A DNA stretch of 64,000 nt, taken from positions 62,001 to 126,000 of the forward strand of contig JBBPIG010000013.1 of NCBI GenBank assembly GCA_038040445.1, written 5' to 3'. The DNA comes from Acidobacteriota bacterium (lineage in GTDB: Bacteria; Acidobacteriota; Blastocatellia; UBA7656). The translations under genes and the position numbers were made by a program. Shown here piece after piece: positions 15,475 through 24,363 of the stretch. A model generated the notes under the pieces. The model was not told the DNA's origin. It did not search any database and worked only from the letters and a program-made list of their open reading frames with translations. Every line of letters starts with the position of its first letter. The first letter of the stretch is position 1.

Positions 15475-17001
15475 ATGAAGCTGCAAGCTTGCGCGATACT
15501 CACTATCTGTAGCCTGGCAGCGGCGACGCAGACTGTCGGGCTACAGGTCAAACCTGATGTGACCGGCACTCGAAAGGCCGGCGAAATCGTGCTCGAGCCG
15601 GCGTCGCTGTCCACACCGGAGACTGGAGCCCTCAATTTCGAGTTAGGCACGCTGTATGTGCCAGAAAACCGCGCCGACCCGAAAAGCCGAATCATAGGCG
15701 TCGGGTTCGCGCGATTCCGGGCGCTGCAACCGACGACCGCCCCGCCGCAATTTCATCTGCCCGGCGGCCCGGGCGATTCCTACCTGAGGGGATTGAAACA
15801 GGACAACCGGCAACTCGCGCGCTGGATAAAGAGCATCAACATCTATAGGCGCGTCGGCGACGTGGTATTCGTAGACCAGCGAGGCAATAGCGAACGTGGC
15901 GAGATCCTGAAGTTGAAGTACCGAACACCAGACCAGCCGCTTGATCAACCAACTAGTCTTGCGCGCGCGACGGCCGCCTTTGTCGAAGGAGCGCGCGCGG
16001 CTGTCGCTGAATATGAGAAGAAGGGAATCGACTTGCGCGGATACACGGTCAAAGAATGCGCGGACGATGTCAATGATCTGCGGCGCGCGTTGGGCTACGA
16101 TCGAATCACGCTCGTAGGGACCAGCTTCGGGTCGCAATGGAGCTTCGCCGTTATGCGCCGCCATCCCGAGGTGATTGCACGCGCGTTGCTCTCGGGGGTG
16201 GAACCGCTCGATTACGGCTACGATATGCCGTCGCACGTTTTTGCCGCAGTTCAGCGAATGTGGTGGGAGGCCGAAAAGGACCCGCGACTCAAGCCTTACC
16301 TTCCGCGCGGTGGATTGATGACAGCGGCTCGCGAGGTCTTCCGGCGGCTCGATCGCGGCGCGGTTCAGGTGAGACTCTCGGACACGGTCACCGTTACGGT
16401 CGGGCGCGAAGATTTCCAGAGGGACTTTCCTCGAGGGGCGAACGGACCGGCCTTTCTGTTGTCATTGTATTACGAACGGTACGTCGCGTGGGTACTCCCG
16501 CTGACTATCGCGCGCCGCAGCCGGGAAGTTGAAACTGTGCTGATTGGTCCGTTGATCGACACGAGCCTCGGGGTGACGCCGAAGCGCGAGCATCTGCTCA
16601 GGACTGACGCCGGGACGGAGTTCCTGGGGCAATGGAATTTCGACAGCTATCTGGCGACGGCAGACATCTGGCCGACCGCCGACGTGGGCGACGAGTTTCG
16701 CAACGAAGTCGTGTGCCGCATCCCGGTCGTCTTCGCGCAGGGCGATTGGGATACTTCTACGCCGGTTGAGAATACCTTGAATGTCGCGCACTACTTTCTG
16801 AACGGGCGAGTGCTGATTGCTGAGCACGGTGGACATGGTGTGCTCGATCCAATAGCCGACCACCTCCCGGAGGTCATGTCAGTCCTGTTGGAGTTTCTGA
16901 AAACCGGCAACACCGCCAACGTGCCCGCGCGCGTGAGTTTGCCCGTGCCGAAGTTCCTAGCGCCGGACTTCCCGCTGCCCGCATCGAAACCGAAGGCGTG
17001 A
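15475..17001 (+). CDS. Secreted alpha/beta hydrolase (TAP-like C-terminus)
   Basis: 508 residues from ATG 15475; the frame is open back to 15379 but that part is made of repeat sequence. The N-terminus (MKLQACAILTICSLAAATQT) is a signal peptide. The nucleophile Ser is in VGTSFGSQW (S217); an oxyanion/HGGPG-type loop is HLPGGPGDSYLRG near residue 95. The acid and His are in QGDWDTSTPVENT and EHGGHGVLDP near the C-terminus. The layout matches prolyl-aminopeptidase/TAP-like alpha/beta hydrolases that cleave peptides or esters outside the cytoplasm. Its closest substrate is unknown. Monocistronic, with a 145-bp gap to a convergent VOC gene. Confidence 0.85.
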   Translation: MKLQACAILTICSLAAATQTVGLQVKPDVTGTRKAGEIVLEPASLSTPETGALNFELGTLYVPENRADPKSRIIGVGFARFRALQPTTAPPQFHLPGGPGDSYLRGLKQDNRQLARWIKSINIYRRVGDVVFVDQRGNSERGEILKLKYRTPDQPLDQPTSLARATAAFVEGARAAVAEYEKKGIDLRGYTVKECADDVNDLRRALGYDRITLVGTSFGSQWSFAVMRRHPEVIARALLSGVEPLDYGYDMPSHVFAAVQRMWWEAEKDPRLKPYLPRGGLMTAAREVFRRLDRGAVQVRLSDTVTVTVGREDFQRDFPRGANGPAFLLSLYYERYVAWVLPLTIARRSREVETVLIGPLIDTSLGVTPKREHLLRTDAGTEFLGQWNFDSYLATADIWPTADVGDEFRNEVVCRIPVVFAQGDWDTSTPVENTLNVAHYFLNGRVLIAEHGGHGVLDPIADHLPEVMSVLLEFLKTGNTANVPARVSLPVPKFLAPDFPLPASKPKA

Positions 17002-17145
17002 GGAGCCTAAGGCATGGCGGCATAAGGCCACCGGTGAGCTCGCGAAGCCGTTCGAACGAAGGGAGCAATAATTGTTACCCCCCGACGAGGTTAGAGCCCG
17101 GAGAGTCTGTTTCATGGAACGCTTTTGGCTTGCGTCTGGCCGCTA

Positions 17146-17547
17146 TCAACGGCCGGTGAATAAGGTCTTCTCATCCACAAAGCAAAGCCCGTTGCCCCAG
17201 GGATCCCTAACGTAGAACGATCGCTCACCCCAGGGGCGTTTGACGATGTCGCCGGCGCGTTCTTCGTGGACCTCCTCCGTTGAGAGGCATCCTAGCTCGC
17301 TCGCACGTTCGTGAACCCTTTCGACGTCCTTCACCGAGAAGTAAACGTCATCGACGTTGGGCGACGGCTCGATATCGCCGGGTGCCGGGTCAAGAATCGC
17401 CAGGATCACCGGGCCACAATCGAAGTAAGCTCGCGAACCACGCAGCTTCCTTCCCTTGATCCCAAGCAGTTTGGTATAGAAGTCGACGGCCGCATCGAGG
17501 TCGGCAACCTCCAACACCACTCGGAACAGCTTAGGCGCGTCAGCCAT
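17146..17547 (-). CDS. VOC family glyoxalase-like protein
   Basis: 133 residues: LFRVVLEVADLDAAVDFYTKLLG at the N-terminus, YFDCGPVILAILDP in the middle, then VDDVYFSVKDVERVHERASELG and a C-terminal WGERSFYVRDPWGNGLCFVDE. The D-P-W-G-N and E-R-S-F-Y pattern is typical of single-domain VOC proteins, with the C-terminal Glu as a metal ligand. Unlike the PhnB-type proteins at 10645-12769 it belongs to the more ordinary glyoxalase/bleomycin-resistance type. Cytoplasmic, function unknown. Transcribed away from the hydrolase gene in a convergent arrangement. Confidence 0.85.
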   Translation of the reverse strand: MADAPKLFRVVLEVADLDAAVDFYTKLLGIKGRKLRGSRAYFDCGPVILAILDPAPGDIEPSPNVDDVYFSVKDVERVHERASELGCLSTEEVHEERAGDIVKRPWGERSFYVRDPWGNGLCFVDEKTLFTGR

Positions 17548-17709
17548 CGTTCATCTCCTTTCTGCGATTCAACAGTGAACCAAAGTCGGAGAAGCGATTG
17601 AGAAATACCCGTGACCCCGGCCGAACTGAATCACTGTCGCCGGTCAGCCAAGGCTAAAGTGATAGTTGCGCCGGTATCATCATGGTTTCGGCATGGTTTC
17701 AGCCGGGTT

Positions 17710-18138
17710 TCAGCGCCGTCCATAGAGTCTCAAAGTTGGCCGCCGCCGCCAATTCTCCTTCTCGTACCAGAACTCCACGCTTCGTATGCCTCGCCGGTCA
17801 CCCGGCAGGTCAATCGCGCGTGTCCTTCCGCCAGCGCGTATTCGCTCCCGGACGTCGACCTGATGATCGGCGCCGTTCTCAAAATGAACGACCACCCGGT
17901 TGAATTCAATGGCGCCGCCTTGAACCTGGAGCTGAATCGCCCGGAACCCCCCGCGCGCGTTCACACGGATGTTGTCGTGGTCCGACCTGCCGTCTACGTG
18001 AGATTGTCCGAGGTATTCCCATCGTCCCCCGCGGTCACGGTCGTCGTCGCGGTTACGCCTCTGAGCATCTGTAGCAATGGTGAAACTGAACAGCAGAACC
18101 AACGCACCAACCACGCGAATCGATCTTTGTAAGTTCAT
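17710..18138 (-). CDS. Small secreted protein, DUF2541-like
   Basis: 142 residues from ATG 18138 (GGAG in GAAGGAGAAACC just upstream; an upstream ATG at 18153 is less likely). The N-terminus VVGALVLLFSFTIATDAQ is a signal peptide. An Arg/Asp-rich stretch (RRNRDDDRDRGGRWEYLGQ) follows. The C-terminal part (FRAIQLQVQGGAIEFNRVVVHFENG to IRSVEFWYEKENWRRRPTLRLYG, in parts) has the beta-strand pattern of DUF2541. Function unknown; basic and possibly surface-associated. Confidence 0.72.
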   Translation of the reverse strand: MNLQRSIRVVGALVLLFSFTIATDAQRRNRDDDRDRGGRWEYLGQSHVDGRSDHDNIRVNARGGFRAIQLQVQGGAIEFNRVVVHFENGADHQVDVRERIRAGGRTRAIDLPGDRRGIRSVEFWYEKENWRRRPTLRLYGRR

Positions 18139-18211
18139 GGTTTCTCCTTCCAAACGGATTTGATGACTATGTCCTCAGGCTAGCATGCGGAGCATCCCTG
18201 TTCAAACCCGC

Positions 18212-18437
18212 AAGGGCAAAGTGCGAAGGGCTAAGAGCAAAGTGCGAAGGGCTAAGAGCAAAGGGCGAAGCGCTAAGAGCAAAGGGCAAAGGGCTAAGAG
18301 CAAAGGGCAAAGGGCGAAGGGCAATGGGATCCTTCGCCCTTCAGCATTCGCCTTCTGCTCTTTGCCCTTTGCCCTTAGCGCTTCGCCCTTTGCTCTTTGT
18401 TCGTTGCTCTTTGCTCTTTGCCCTTTGCTCTTTGCTC
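18212..18437. repeat. Large palindrome of GGGCTAAGAGCAAA / GGGCAAA words
   Basis: The left arm (18212-18328) is a run of imperfect copies of GGGCTAAGAGCAAA and AAGGGCGAAGGGC. The right arm (18331-18437) is the reverse complement in style (CTTTGCCCTTTGCTCTTTG). Together they could fold into a stem of more than 100 bp around GGATCC. The right arm ends on the stop codon of the ankyrin gene and the left arm ends about 70 bp upstream of the DUF2541 gene. It resembles the other word-palindromes of this window in design but not in sequence. Confidence 0.9.
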
Positions 18438-19518
18438 AGCCACCGAGCAACGCGACGATCTTGGGGCGGCGCTTCGCCTGCGCAAGTTCCAGAGGCGTGT
18501 TGCCTTCGTTGTCCTGCCGACTTGAGTCACCGCCGGCATCAAGAAGGGCTTTCAAAACCTTTTCATTGCCGCGCGAAACCGCTTGATGGACGGCGGTCCA
18601 GCCTTGCTCGTCGGCAACATTGGGGCTCGCGCCGCGCTCGAGCATCCACAGCGCTTGTTTGAACTGCCCCCAGCGAATCATCTGGTTCAGCAGCGGCTTG
18701 CCTTCGTCTATCGCTCGATCAAGCTTCGCGCCCCGGCGCAATGCCAGTTCGGCCAGTTCGGTTTTGTTACGCCAGACGGCCGGGGTCAACGCTTGAGTCG
18801 GGTCGGCTCCTCGCTCGAGAAGCAGCGCAAACACTTCACGCTGCCCCGACGCGACGGCAAAATAAACGGCGTCGACATCGTGCCCCCAACTCCTCACCCG
18901 CGCCGCTATCTCAGCGTCCCGATCCAGCAATAGCGTGGCGACTCGAAGCAAATCGCTTTGGATCTTTTTGTTTGTCGCGCCCAGACGAGACCCGGCCGAG
19001 CAATGAAGAGCGGTCAGGCCGCCCGGATCGCACGCTTTCGCGAAGCCGGGCTCCTTACTGAGAGCCGATTCAACGTAGCGAATATCGCCAAGCGCAGCCG
19101 CTACAAATCCGTCGATCACGGCTCCTGCTTGCCGCAGCGCTTCGACGTAAGCCGCTTCGCCCACGAACGCCGCGGTGATGATCGCGCGAGTGGCGGGCCA
19201 GCCGCCGAGTTGCTCCGGGTCAGCTCCCTTGGCGAGCATCCATTTCAACAGAGCTAGTCGTTGGGGCAAAGCGGTTCCCTCTTCTGCGTGAGGCTTTTCT
19301 TGAATCAGCGCGTGTAGCGGCCGGTAATTTCGCCAGTTCGCGTTCAGGTCCGCTCCGTTCTCTAGGAGAAGCTCGAGCGCCTTGGCCCAACCCAGTTGAG
19401 CCGCTTCCCCGATCGCCTGCGCAGACCGCGCGGTTTCGGGGTTGGAACGAAGGAAAGCCTTCACTTCGGCGAGATCGCCGGATCGCAGGCACTCTATCAA
19501 GGTCTTGTGACTTGGCAT
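18436..19518 (-). CDS. Ankyrin repeat protein
   Basis: 360 residues, about nine ankyrin-like units. Well-formed ones are AAQLGWAKALELLLENGADLNANW (near residue 40-62), LLKWMLAKGADPEQLGG, VFALLLERGADPTQALTP, ALWMLERGASPNVADEQGWTAVHQAV and VLKALLDAGGDSSRQDNEGNTPLELA. The last two units carry the TPLxLA consensus. No signal peptide, so probably cytoplasmic and protein-binding. ATG 19518 begins MPSHKTLIECLRSGDLAEV, itself a half-repeat. Partner unknown. Its 3' end abuts the GGGCAAA palindrome. Confidence 0.88.
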   Translation of the reverse strand: MPSHKTLIECLRSGDLAEVKAFLRSNPETARSAQAIGEAAQLGWAKALELLLENGADLNANWRNYRPLHALIQEKPHAEEGTALPQRLALLKWMLAKGADPEQLGGWPATRAIITAAFVGEAAYVEALRQAGAVIDGFVAAALGDIRYVESALSKEPGFAKACDPGGLTALHCSAGSRLGATNKKIQSDLLRVATLLLDRDAEIAARVRSWGHDVDAVYFAVASGQREVFALLLERGADPTQALTPAVWRNKTELAELALRRGAKLDRAIDEGKPLLNQMIRWGQFKQALWMLERGASPNVADEQGWTAVHQAVSRGNEKVLKALLDAGGDSSRQDNEGNTPLELAQAKRRPKIVALLGG

Positions 19519-19680
19519 AGCCTCCCGTTGCCAATCGCTGAAGAGCTGCCCTAATGATTGGCGAGTTTTAGAAAACTACCTTGACCACGCCACAGTCGTA
19601 AAGCTGTGCACGCACAGCGCGTGAGATGACGAGATGTGTACGCGCGCAAAACTGAAGCGCATCCCTGTTGTTCATTAAGT

Positions 19681-19709
19681 TTGACACGCGCTTAGCTCTA
19701 CGATATTTT
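19681..19709 (+). promoter_or_regulatory. Sigma-70-type promoter of the oligopeptide-binding protein gene
   Basis: TTGACA at 19681-19686, a 17-bp spacer, then TATTTT at 19704-19709. The -35 is a perfect match and the -10 fits at four of six positions. It lies about 50 bp upstream of ATG 19760 in a 242-bp intergenic region that holds no other feature I can support. A purine-rich CAAGGAGCAC sits just before the ATG. Confidence 0.65.
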
Positions 19710-19759
19710 CTCTTGCGAGCAGGCATCGATTCAGCGCGTCCCCCCAAGGAGCACAAACA

Positions 19760-21574
19760 ATGAGGAACTTCGTCGCCGCCGTCGTGATGACCGCGATGAT
19801 CGTTGGCGCCGGCTGCAATGGAGGCGCTCCGAGTGTTGCGAGCGGCACTCCCAATCCACCTTTTCAAGGCGACCCGCCACAAGACGCGTACAAGTACACG
19901 GGTGAGACAGGCGTCTATGGCGGCACGCTCGTGCTATCGGAGCCTGACGACCCAAAGACGTTTAACATCATTCGCGCTACGGATGGTGCGACTGCGGATG
20001 TGCTGTGGTTCAACATCTTCCGCTGCCCGGTTGATTATCGTAACGGCGGCGATCCGCCTGACTTCGACCCCGGACTTTGCACAAAGTGGGAAGCGTCTCC
20101 AGACGCGAGAACATGGACCTTTTACTTGCGGCGCGGCGTGAGATGGTCCGACGGCGAGCCATTCAATGCGGACGATCTGGTATTCACCTACAACGTGATC
20201 CTTGACAAGAACGTCGACACCGCGGCCCGCGATGTATTCATCGAAGGGAAGGACGAGAACGGCGCGCCGATCTATCCTGAGCTTGAGAAGCTCGACGACT
20301 ACACCGTCCGCTTCAAGCTGCATCAGCCTAACGGGAGCTTCCTCGACGCGATCTACAATCTTTGGCTTATACCCCGGCACAAGTGGGAGCAGCCCTGGCG
20401 CACCGGGAGGTTCGCCGAGACGATGAAGCTGAGCGATGACCCGAGCAGCATCGTCGGATTGGGGCCGTTCCGCTTGAAAGAATACGTCAGCGGCCAGCGA
20501 GTCGTGCTGGAGCGCAACCCATATTTTTGGAAGGTCGATAGCCGCGGCCAACGGCTCCCTTACCTCGACCGCATGGTCTTCGTTATCGTCAAGGACTTCA
20601 ATACGGTCCAGTCCAAGTTCCAGGCGGGTGAGATCGACGTGATGCCGCGCGTTCGTCCGCAAGACTATGCGCTGGTCAAGAGAATGGAAGGCGCGGACAT
20701 CAAGGTTGAAGACATTGGCGTATCGTATGACACAAACTGGATCGCGTTAAATCAGAACACCGGCAGCGATCCGAAGACTCACAAGCCCTTTGTCGAGCCG
20801 TGGAAGCTTCGGCTGTTTCGCGACCAGAAATTCCGGCAGGCTGTCTCGTACGCCATCAATCGCGAGGCGCTCGCCAACACCGTATTCTCGGCGCGAGGCG
20901 TGCCGATCTATTCATTCGTTACCCCCGGAGACAAGCTCTGGTTTAGCGATGACGTGGTGAAGTATCCGTTCGATCCGCAGCGCGCCCGGCAGATGCTTGG
21001 CGAAGCCGGGCTCAAGGACACCAACGGAGACGGCTTCCTCGAGGACTCAGCAGGTCACACCGTAGAAATCAACATCGTCACTAATGCCAGCAACAGCCAG
21101 CGCGTCGAAACCGCGAGTTTCGTCGCCAAGAGCCTGCAAGATATCGGCGTCAAGGCCAACGCGGTTCCAGTTGCGATGGGCGTCATGGTCGACAAGATGC
21201 AGGCGACTTTTGACTTCGATGCAATGGTGCTCGGTTGGCAGGTGAACCCGCCGCCTGGGCCGAACGGCTCCAAGAACATCATCTTGTCTTCGGGCCTAAA
21301 CCACGTGTGCTTCCCGAGCCAGGGAAAGCCCTCCACTGAATGGGAAGCCCGCATTGACCTGCTCGTGCAACAGGTGGAGTCGTCCCTGGATCACGCGGAG
21401 CGCTATAGGCTGTGGGCTCAAGTCCAACGAATCTGGTCGGAGTACTTGCCTGAGATCAATCTGGTGGCTGCGCGCGAGGCCGTAGCCTACAAGAACAGAT
21501 TCGGCAACCTCCGCCCTTCCGCTCTGCCGCCTCGCGCCACGTGGAACTGCGAAGAGATTTATGTGAAGAAGTGA
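19760..21574 (+). CDS. ABC transporter substrate-binding lipoprotein (peptide/dipeptide type)
   Basis: 604 residues. The N-terminus MRNFVAAVVMTAMIVGAGC is a lipoprotein signal with lipobox VGAGC (Cys at about 19), then a Gly/Pro-rich linker. The rest is SBP_bac_5 (family 5 extracellular solute-binding protein): FNIIRATDGATADVLWFN, TWTFYLRRGVRWSDGEPF, LVFTYNVILD, FRLKEYVSGQRVVLERNPYFWK, FRQAVSYAINREAL and a C-terminal LPEINLV. Such proteins bind oligopeptides or other solutes outside the membrane and pass them to DppB/C permeases, both of which follow at 21669 and 22755. No ATPase is encoded nearby, so one must come from elsewhere. Confidence 0.92.
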   Translation: MRNFVAAVVMTAMIVGAGCNGGAPSVASGTPNPPFQGDPPQDAYKYTGETGVYGGTLVLSEPDDPKTFNIIRATDGATADVLWFNIFRCPVDYRNGGDPPDFDPGLCTKWEASPDARTWTFYLRRGVRWSDGEPFNADDLVFTYNVILDKNVDTAARDVFIEGKDENGAPIYPELEKLDDYTVRFKLHQPNGSFLDAIYNLWLIPRHKWEQPWRTGRFAETMKLSDDPSSIVGLGPFRLKEYVSGQRVVLERNPYFWKVDSRGQRLPYLDRMVFVIVKDFNTVQSKFQAGEIDVMPRVRPQDYALVKRMEGADIKVEDIGVSYDTNWIALNQNTGSDPKTHKPFVEPWKLRLFRDQKFRQAVSYAINREALANTVFSARGVPIYSFVTPGDKLWFSDDVVKYPFDPQRARQMLGEAGLKDTNGDGFLEDSAGHTVEINIVTNASNSQRVETASFVAKSLQDIGVKANAVPVAMGVMVDKMQATFDFDAMVLGWQVNPPPGPNGSKNIILSSGLNHVCFPSQGKPSTEWEARIDLLVQQVESSLDHAERYRLWAQVQRIWSEYLPEINLVAAREAVAYKNRFGNLRPSALPPRATWNCEEIYVKK

Positions 21575-21579
21575 AGAAG

Positions 21580-21668
21580 ATGTCCGTAGTCCGTAGTCCG
21601 TAGTCAGTCGCTGATTGGAGAAGGAAGTTCGATTTGACCACGGACCACGGACTACGGACTACGGACTA
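21580..21668. repeat. Intercistronic TAGTCCG inverted repeat
   Basis: The left arm 21582-21606 (GTCCGTAGTCCGTAGTCCG then TAGTCAG) is complementary to the right arm 21637-21668 (GACCACGGACCACGG then ACTACGGAC repeats). The right arm touches ATG 21669, so no Shine-Dalgarno lies in the normal position before the permease start. In a binding-protein/permease operon such a hairpin could lower permease synthesis or protect the upstream message. Third of three TAGTCCG loci. Confidence 0.85.
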
Positions 21669-22640
21669 ATGAATACCTTCCTCATAAGGCGATTGCTGGC
21701 GGCCATCCCTCTGATAATCGTAGTCACCTTCATCACGAAGGCGCTGCTGGTCGCCTCGCCCGGGAACTTCCTCGCTGATCTGAGGCTCAACCCTTCCATC
21801 ACCCGCGACTACGTCGAACAGATGGAGCGAATGTATCACCTCGACAGCAACAACGTGTTCGAGCGCTACTGGTATTGGGTATGGCCAGCGCTCCAGGGCG
21901 ACCTCGGATACTCGTTTACAAAGAACGCGCCGGTCTCGTCGCTCATCGGAGAGCGGCTGCTGAACACGCTTTTGCTCACTGGCTCGGCGTTGGCGTTCTC
22001 GTGGGTGTTTGCAATTCCGCTTGGGATGCTGGCTGCTGTGTACCGCAATCGCTGGGTCGATAAGCTGATCGGATTCATTTCGTTTTTCGGGCTCTCTATT
22101 CCCAGCATTTTTTTCTCGTTGCTGATGATCCTGTTCGCCGCCAAGACCGGCCTGTTCCCGGCGGGTGGCATTCACAATCAAGTGATGTGGGATGTGATGA
22201 CTTCCTGGGAGAGGTTCGTCGACACTCTCTGGCACCTGGTGCTGCCGATGATCGTGCTGGGTACCATCGGACTGGCTCAGTATGTCCGCCAGATGCGCAG
22301 CGAGATGATAGAGACCCTGTCGCAGGACTACATCCGCACTGCGCGCGCAAAGGGGCTGAGCCGGTGGCGAGTGCTGACAAGACACGCGCTTGGAAACGCG
22401 ATCAATCCGCTCGTGACCATCTTCGGATTCTCGCTCGCAACTTTGCTCGCGGGCGCGCTGCTGACCGAGTACGTGTTCGGGTGGCCGGGCTTGGGAACGC
22501 TTATCTTCGACGCGCTCGTAAACAAGGACGAGCCCATCGTGATGGCTTCAGTGGTGATGCTGGTGCTGATGCTTGTGATCGGAAATCTGATCGCAGACGT
22601 GCTGCTCGCTATCATCGATCCGCGAATACGGCTCGAGTGA
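21669..22640 (+). CDS. ABC transporter permease (DppB/OppB type)
   Basis: 323 residues from ATG 21669; the frame upstream is repeat sequence. Six membrane segments can be placed: TFLIRRLLAAIPLIIVVTF at the N-terminus, LLNTLLLTGSALAFSWVFAIPLG, LIGFISFFGLSIPSIFFSLLM, LWHLVLPMIVLGTIGLAQYV, PLVTIFGFSLATLLAGALL and SVVMLVLMLVIGNLIADVLLA (segments overlap in length). The EAA loop is in YIRTARAKGLSRWRVLTRHALGNAINP, where it contacts the ATPase. Typical for the B-subunit of peptide/nickel importers. Follows the binding-protein gene with an inverted repeat between. Confidence 0.93.
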   Translation: MNTFLIRRLLAAIPLIIVVTFITKALLVASPGNFLADLRLNPSITRDYVEQMERMYHLDSNNVFERYWYWVWPALQGDLGYSFTKNAPVSSLIGERLLNTLLLTGSALAFSWVFAIPLGMLAAVYRNRWVDKLIGFISFFGLSIPSIFFSLLMILFAAKTGLFPAGGIHNQVMWDVMTSWERFVDTLWHLVLPMIVLGTIGLAQYVRQMRSEMIETLSQDYIRTARAKGLSRWRVLTRHALGNAINPLVTIFGFSLATLLAGALLTEYVFGWPGLGTLIFDALVNKDEPIVMASVVMLVLMLVIGNLIADVLLAIIDPRIRLE

Positions 22641-22754
22641 TATTCGGAGAGCGATTTGGAGTGCGCCGCCCTCTGCTATGAACTTTGTCGGACGAGTCAT
22701 CGCCGGCGCTTTGGCTTTTCCCATTTACTTCAGTGGCGTCCTGAGCGAGAACTG

Positions 22755-23933
22755 ATGAACGAACACTATGAAAAAACGGAGATGACCTTGCAGGAAGACG
22801 CAACGGCGTCCGAGCCGGCCGGCAATACAGCCGCAGAAGCTGGCTCTGCTTCGTCCGTTCGCAGGCGTTCGCCCTCACAAATACTCTGGCTCAAGCTGCG
22901 CCGCAACCGCACCGCGATGATTGGCCTCTACACTCTCGGAGTGATGTACGCGGCTGCGATTCTGGCTGGGTTTATCGCGCCTTACAAGTACGACAACGCC
23001 AGGCACGATCTGCCGTTTTATCCGCCGATGCTCACGCGCGTCCACATCTTCGACGAAGAAGGACGCCTGAGCCGGCCCTTCGTCTATGAACTCATTCCTG
23101 TCGATCCTCAGCTTGCGAGCTATCGCGACGACACCTCTAAGAAACATCCGATCAGACTCTTCGCCCGTGGAGACAGCTATAGCATACTGTGGCTCATCAG
23201 CTCGGATATCCACCTGTTTGGGGTGGACGAACCTGGACACATCTTTTTGTTTGGCTCGGATAAGGTGGGCCAGGATATCTTCTCGCGTATTCTTTTCGGG
23301 GCTCAAGTCTCGCTATCGATCGGAATCATCGGCATCCTGATCTCGACGATCATAGGGATGATAGTGGGAGGCATAGCGGGATACTTTGGCGGCGTGACCG
23401 ACTTCGTGCTTATGCGCGTGGTCGAAGTGCTGCTCGCGCTCCCGGGTCTGTACTTCATCCTGATCCTGCGCCAGGTATTCGGCACCGGCATGAGTTCAAC
23501 ACATATCTACTTCATCATCGCATTCATCCTGGCGTTCATCGCGTGGGCCACCGAAGCGCGGGTGATTCGCGGAATGGTTATGTCGATCAAGGAGCAGGAA
23601 TACGTGATAGCGGCCCGGGCCATGGGCTTCAGCAACTCCCGGATCATCATTCGCCACATACTGCCAAACACGCTTTCATTCGTTATCGTGACCGCTACGC
23701 TTTCGGTGCCCTTCTTTATACTCAGCGAGGTCGCGCTTTCGTTTCTCGGCGTTGGGATACAGGAGCCGGAAGCGAGCTGGGGAAACATGCTGATAGCCGC
23801 TCAAAACAATCGGCAGCTTATAGACTTTCCGTGGGTGCTGATTCCGGGCGTGTTCATTTTTGTCGCGGTGATGGCGTGGAACTTTTTGGGAGATGGGTTG
23901 CGAGACGCGGCTGATCCGAGAACATTGAGCTAG
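22755..23933 (+). CDS. ABC transporter permease (DppC/OppC type)
   Basis: 392 residues from ATG 22755. Residues 1-45 are a hydrophilic Glu/Ala-rich leader, then LWLKLRRNRTAMIGLYTLGVMYAAAILAGF is the first membrane segment. An extended extracytoplasmic region follows (about 90-185), longer than in usual DppC. Then GIIGILISTIIGMIVGGIAGYFGG and further segments follow. The EAA loop is in YVIAARAMGFSNSRIIIRHILPN, and the C-terminus ends FLGDGLRDAADPRTLS, the classic OppC end. Same operon as the two preceding genes, 115 bp after the DppB-type gene. The energising ATPases are not in the window. Confidence 0.93.
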   Translation: MNEHYEKTEMTLQEDATASEPAGNTAAEAGSASSVRRRSPSQILWLKLRRNRTAMIGLYTLGVMYAAAILAGFIAPYKYDNARHDLPFYPPMLTRVHIFDEEGRLSRPFVYELIPVDPQLASYRDDTSKKHPIRLFARGDSYSILWLISSDIHLFGVDEPGHIFLFGSDKVGQDIFSRILFGAQVSLSIGIIGILISTIIGMIVGGIAGYFGGVTDFVLMRVVEVLLALPGLYFILILRQVFGTGMSSTHIYFIIAFILAFIAWATEARVIRGMVMSIKEQEYVIAARAMGFSNSRIIIRHILPNTLSFVIVTATLSVPFFILSEVALSFLGVGIQEPEASWGNMLIAAQNNRQLIDFPWVLIPGVFIFVAVMAWNFLGDGLRDAADPRTLS

Positions 23934-24009
23934 CGGGGATTGGCTAACATAGCCGGTTCGTCTAGACTGGACGCATCCTGGGTGGAGTTCTAAACCAGGA
24001 GGCTTCGGA

Positions 24010-24363
24010 ATGGCAGACGAAGAAATCCAAAGAGCTATAGAGTTCATCCTTCAACAGCAGGCACAGCAGCAGGCGGAGTATGCCGCCAGGCTCGAGAGAG
24101 ACGAGTCGCGGCTCGCCAGACTCGAAGAGTCCTTTACGACTCTTGTCGAATTGGCCCGACGCGCGGATGAGCGCCAAGACACAATGGGCGAGACCATGGC
24201 GACGCCAAGCCACACGATGAACGAGTTGCTGCAAAGGACGCTTACTGACGAGTCGCGGCTCGCCAGCCTTGAGGAGTCCTTTAAGATGCTAGTCGAATTG
24301 GCCCAGAAGCACGGAGCGATTGGTCGCCCTGGACCAGACCATCGCGACACCAAGACGCCCTGA
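24010..24363 (+). CDS. Coiled-coil protein of unknown function
   Basis: 117 residues, nearly all helical and predicted coiled coil: MADEEIQRAIEFILQQQAQQ is followed by a heptad-like run of Gln/Glu/Arg and LEESFTTLVELARR twice (about residues 30-52 and 85-100). It resembles short coiled-coil proteins common in Acidobacteriota. The reading frame stops early at 24363, and homologous-looking helical sequence continues in other frames to about 24570, so this is likely the 5' part of a longer frameshifted gene. Function unknown. Confidence 0.55.
   Translation: MADEEIQRAIEFILQQQAQQQAEYAARLERDESRLARLEESFTTLVELARRADERQDTMGETMATPSHTMNELLQRTLTDESRLASLEESFKMLVELAQKHGAIGRPGPDHRDTKTP

Noticed and set aside
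18185-18662. Open frames rich in Arg/Lys/Ala and in FALCSLLFAL-like runs across the word palindrome
   Set aside because: They arise from the GGGCAAA/TTTGCCC words; the frames have no ribosome site and no domain, and the real genes lie on either side.
19560-19680. Possible tRNA-like fold upstream of the binding-protein gene
   Set aside because: No cloverleaf with a T-loop GTTCRANNC was found; the hairpins seen are short.
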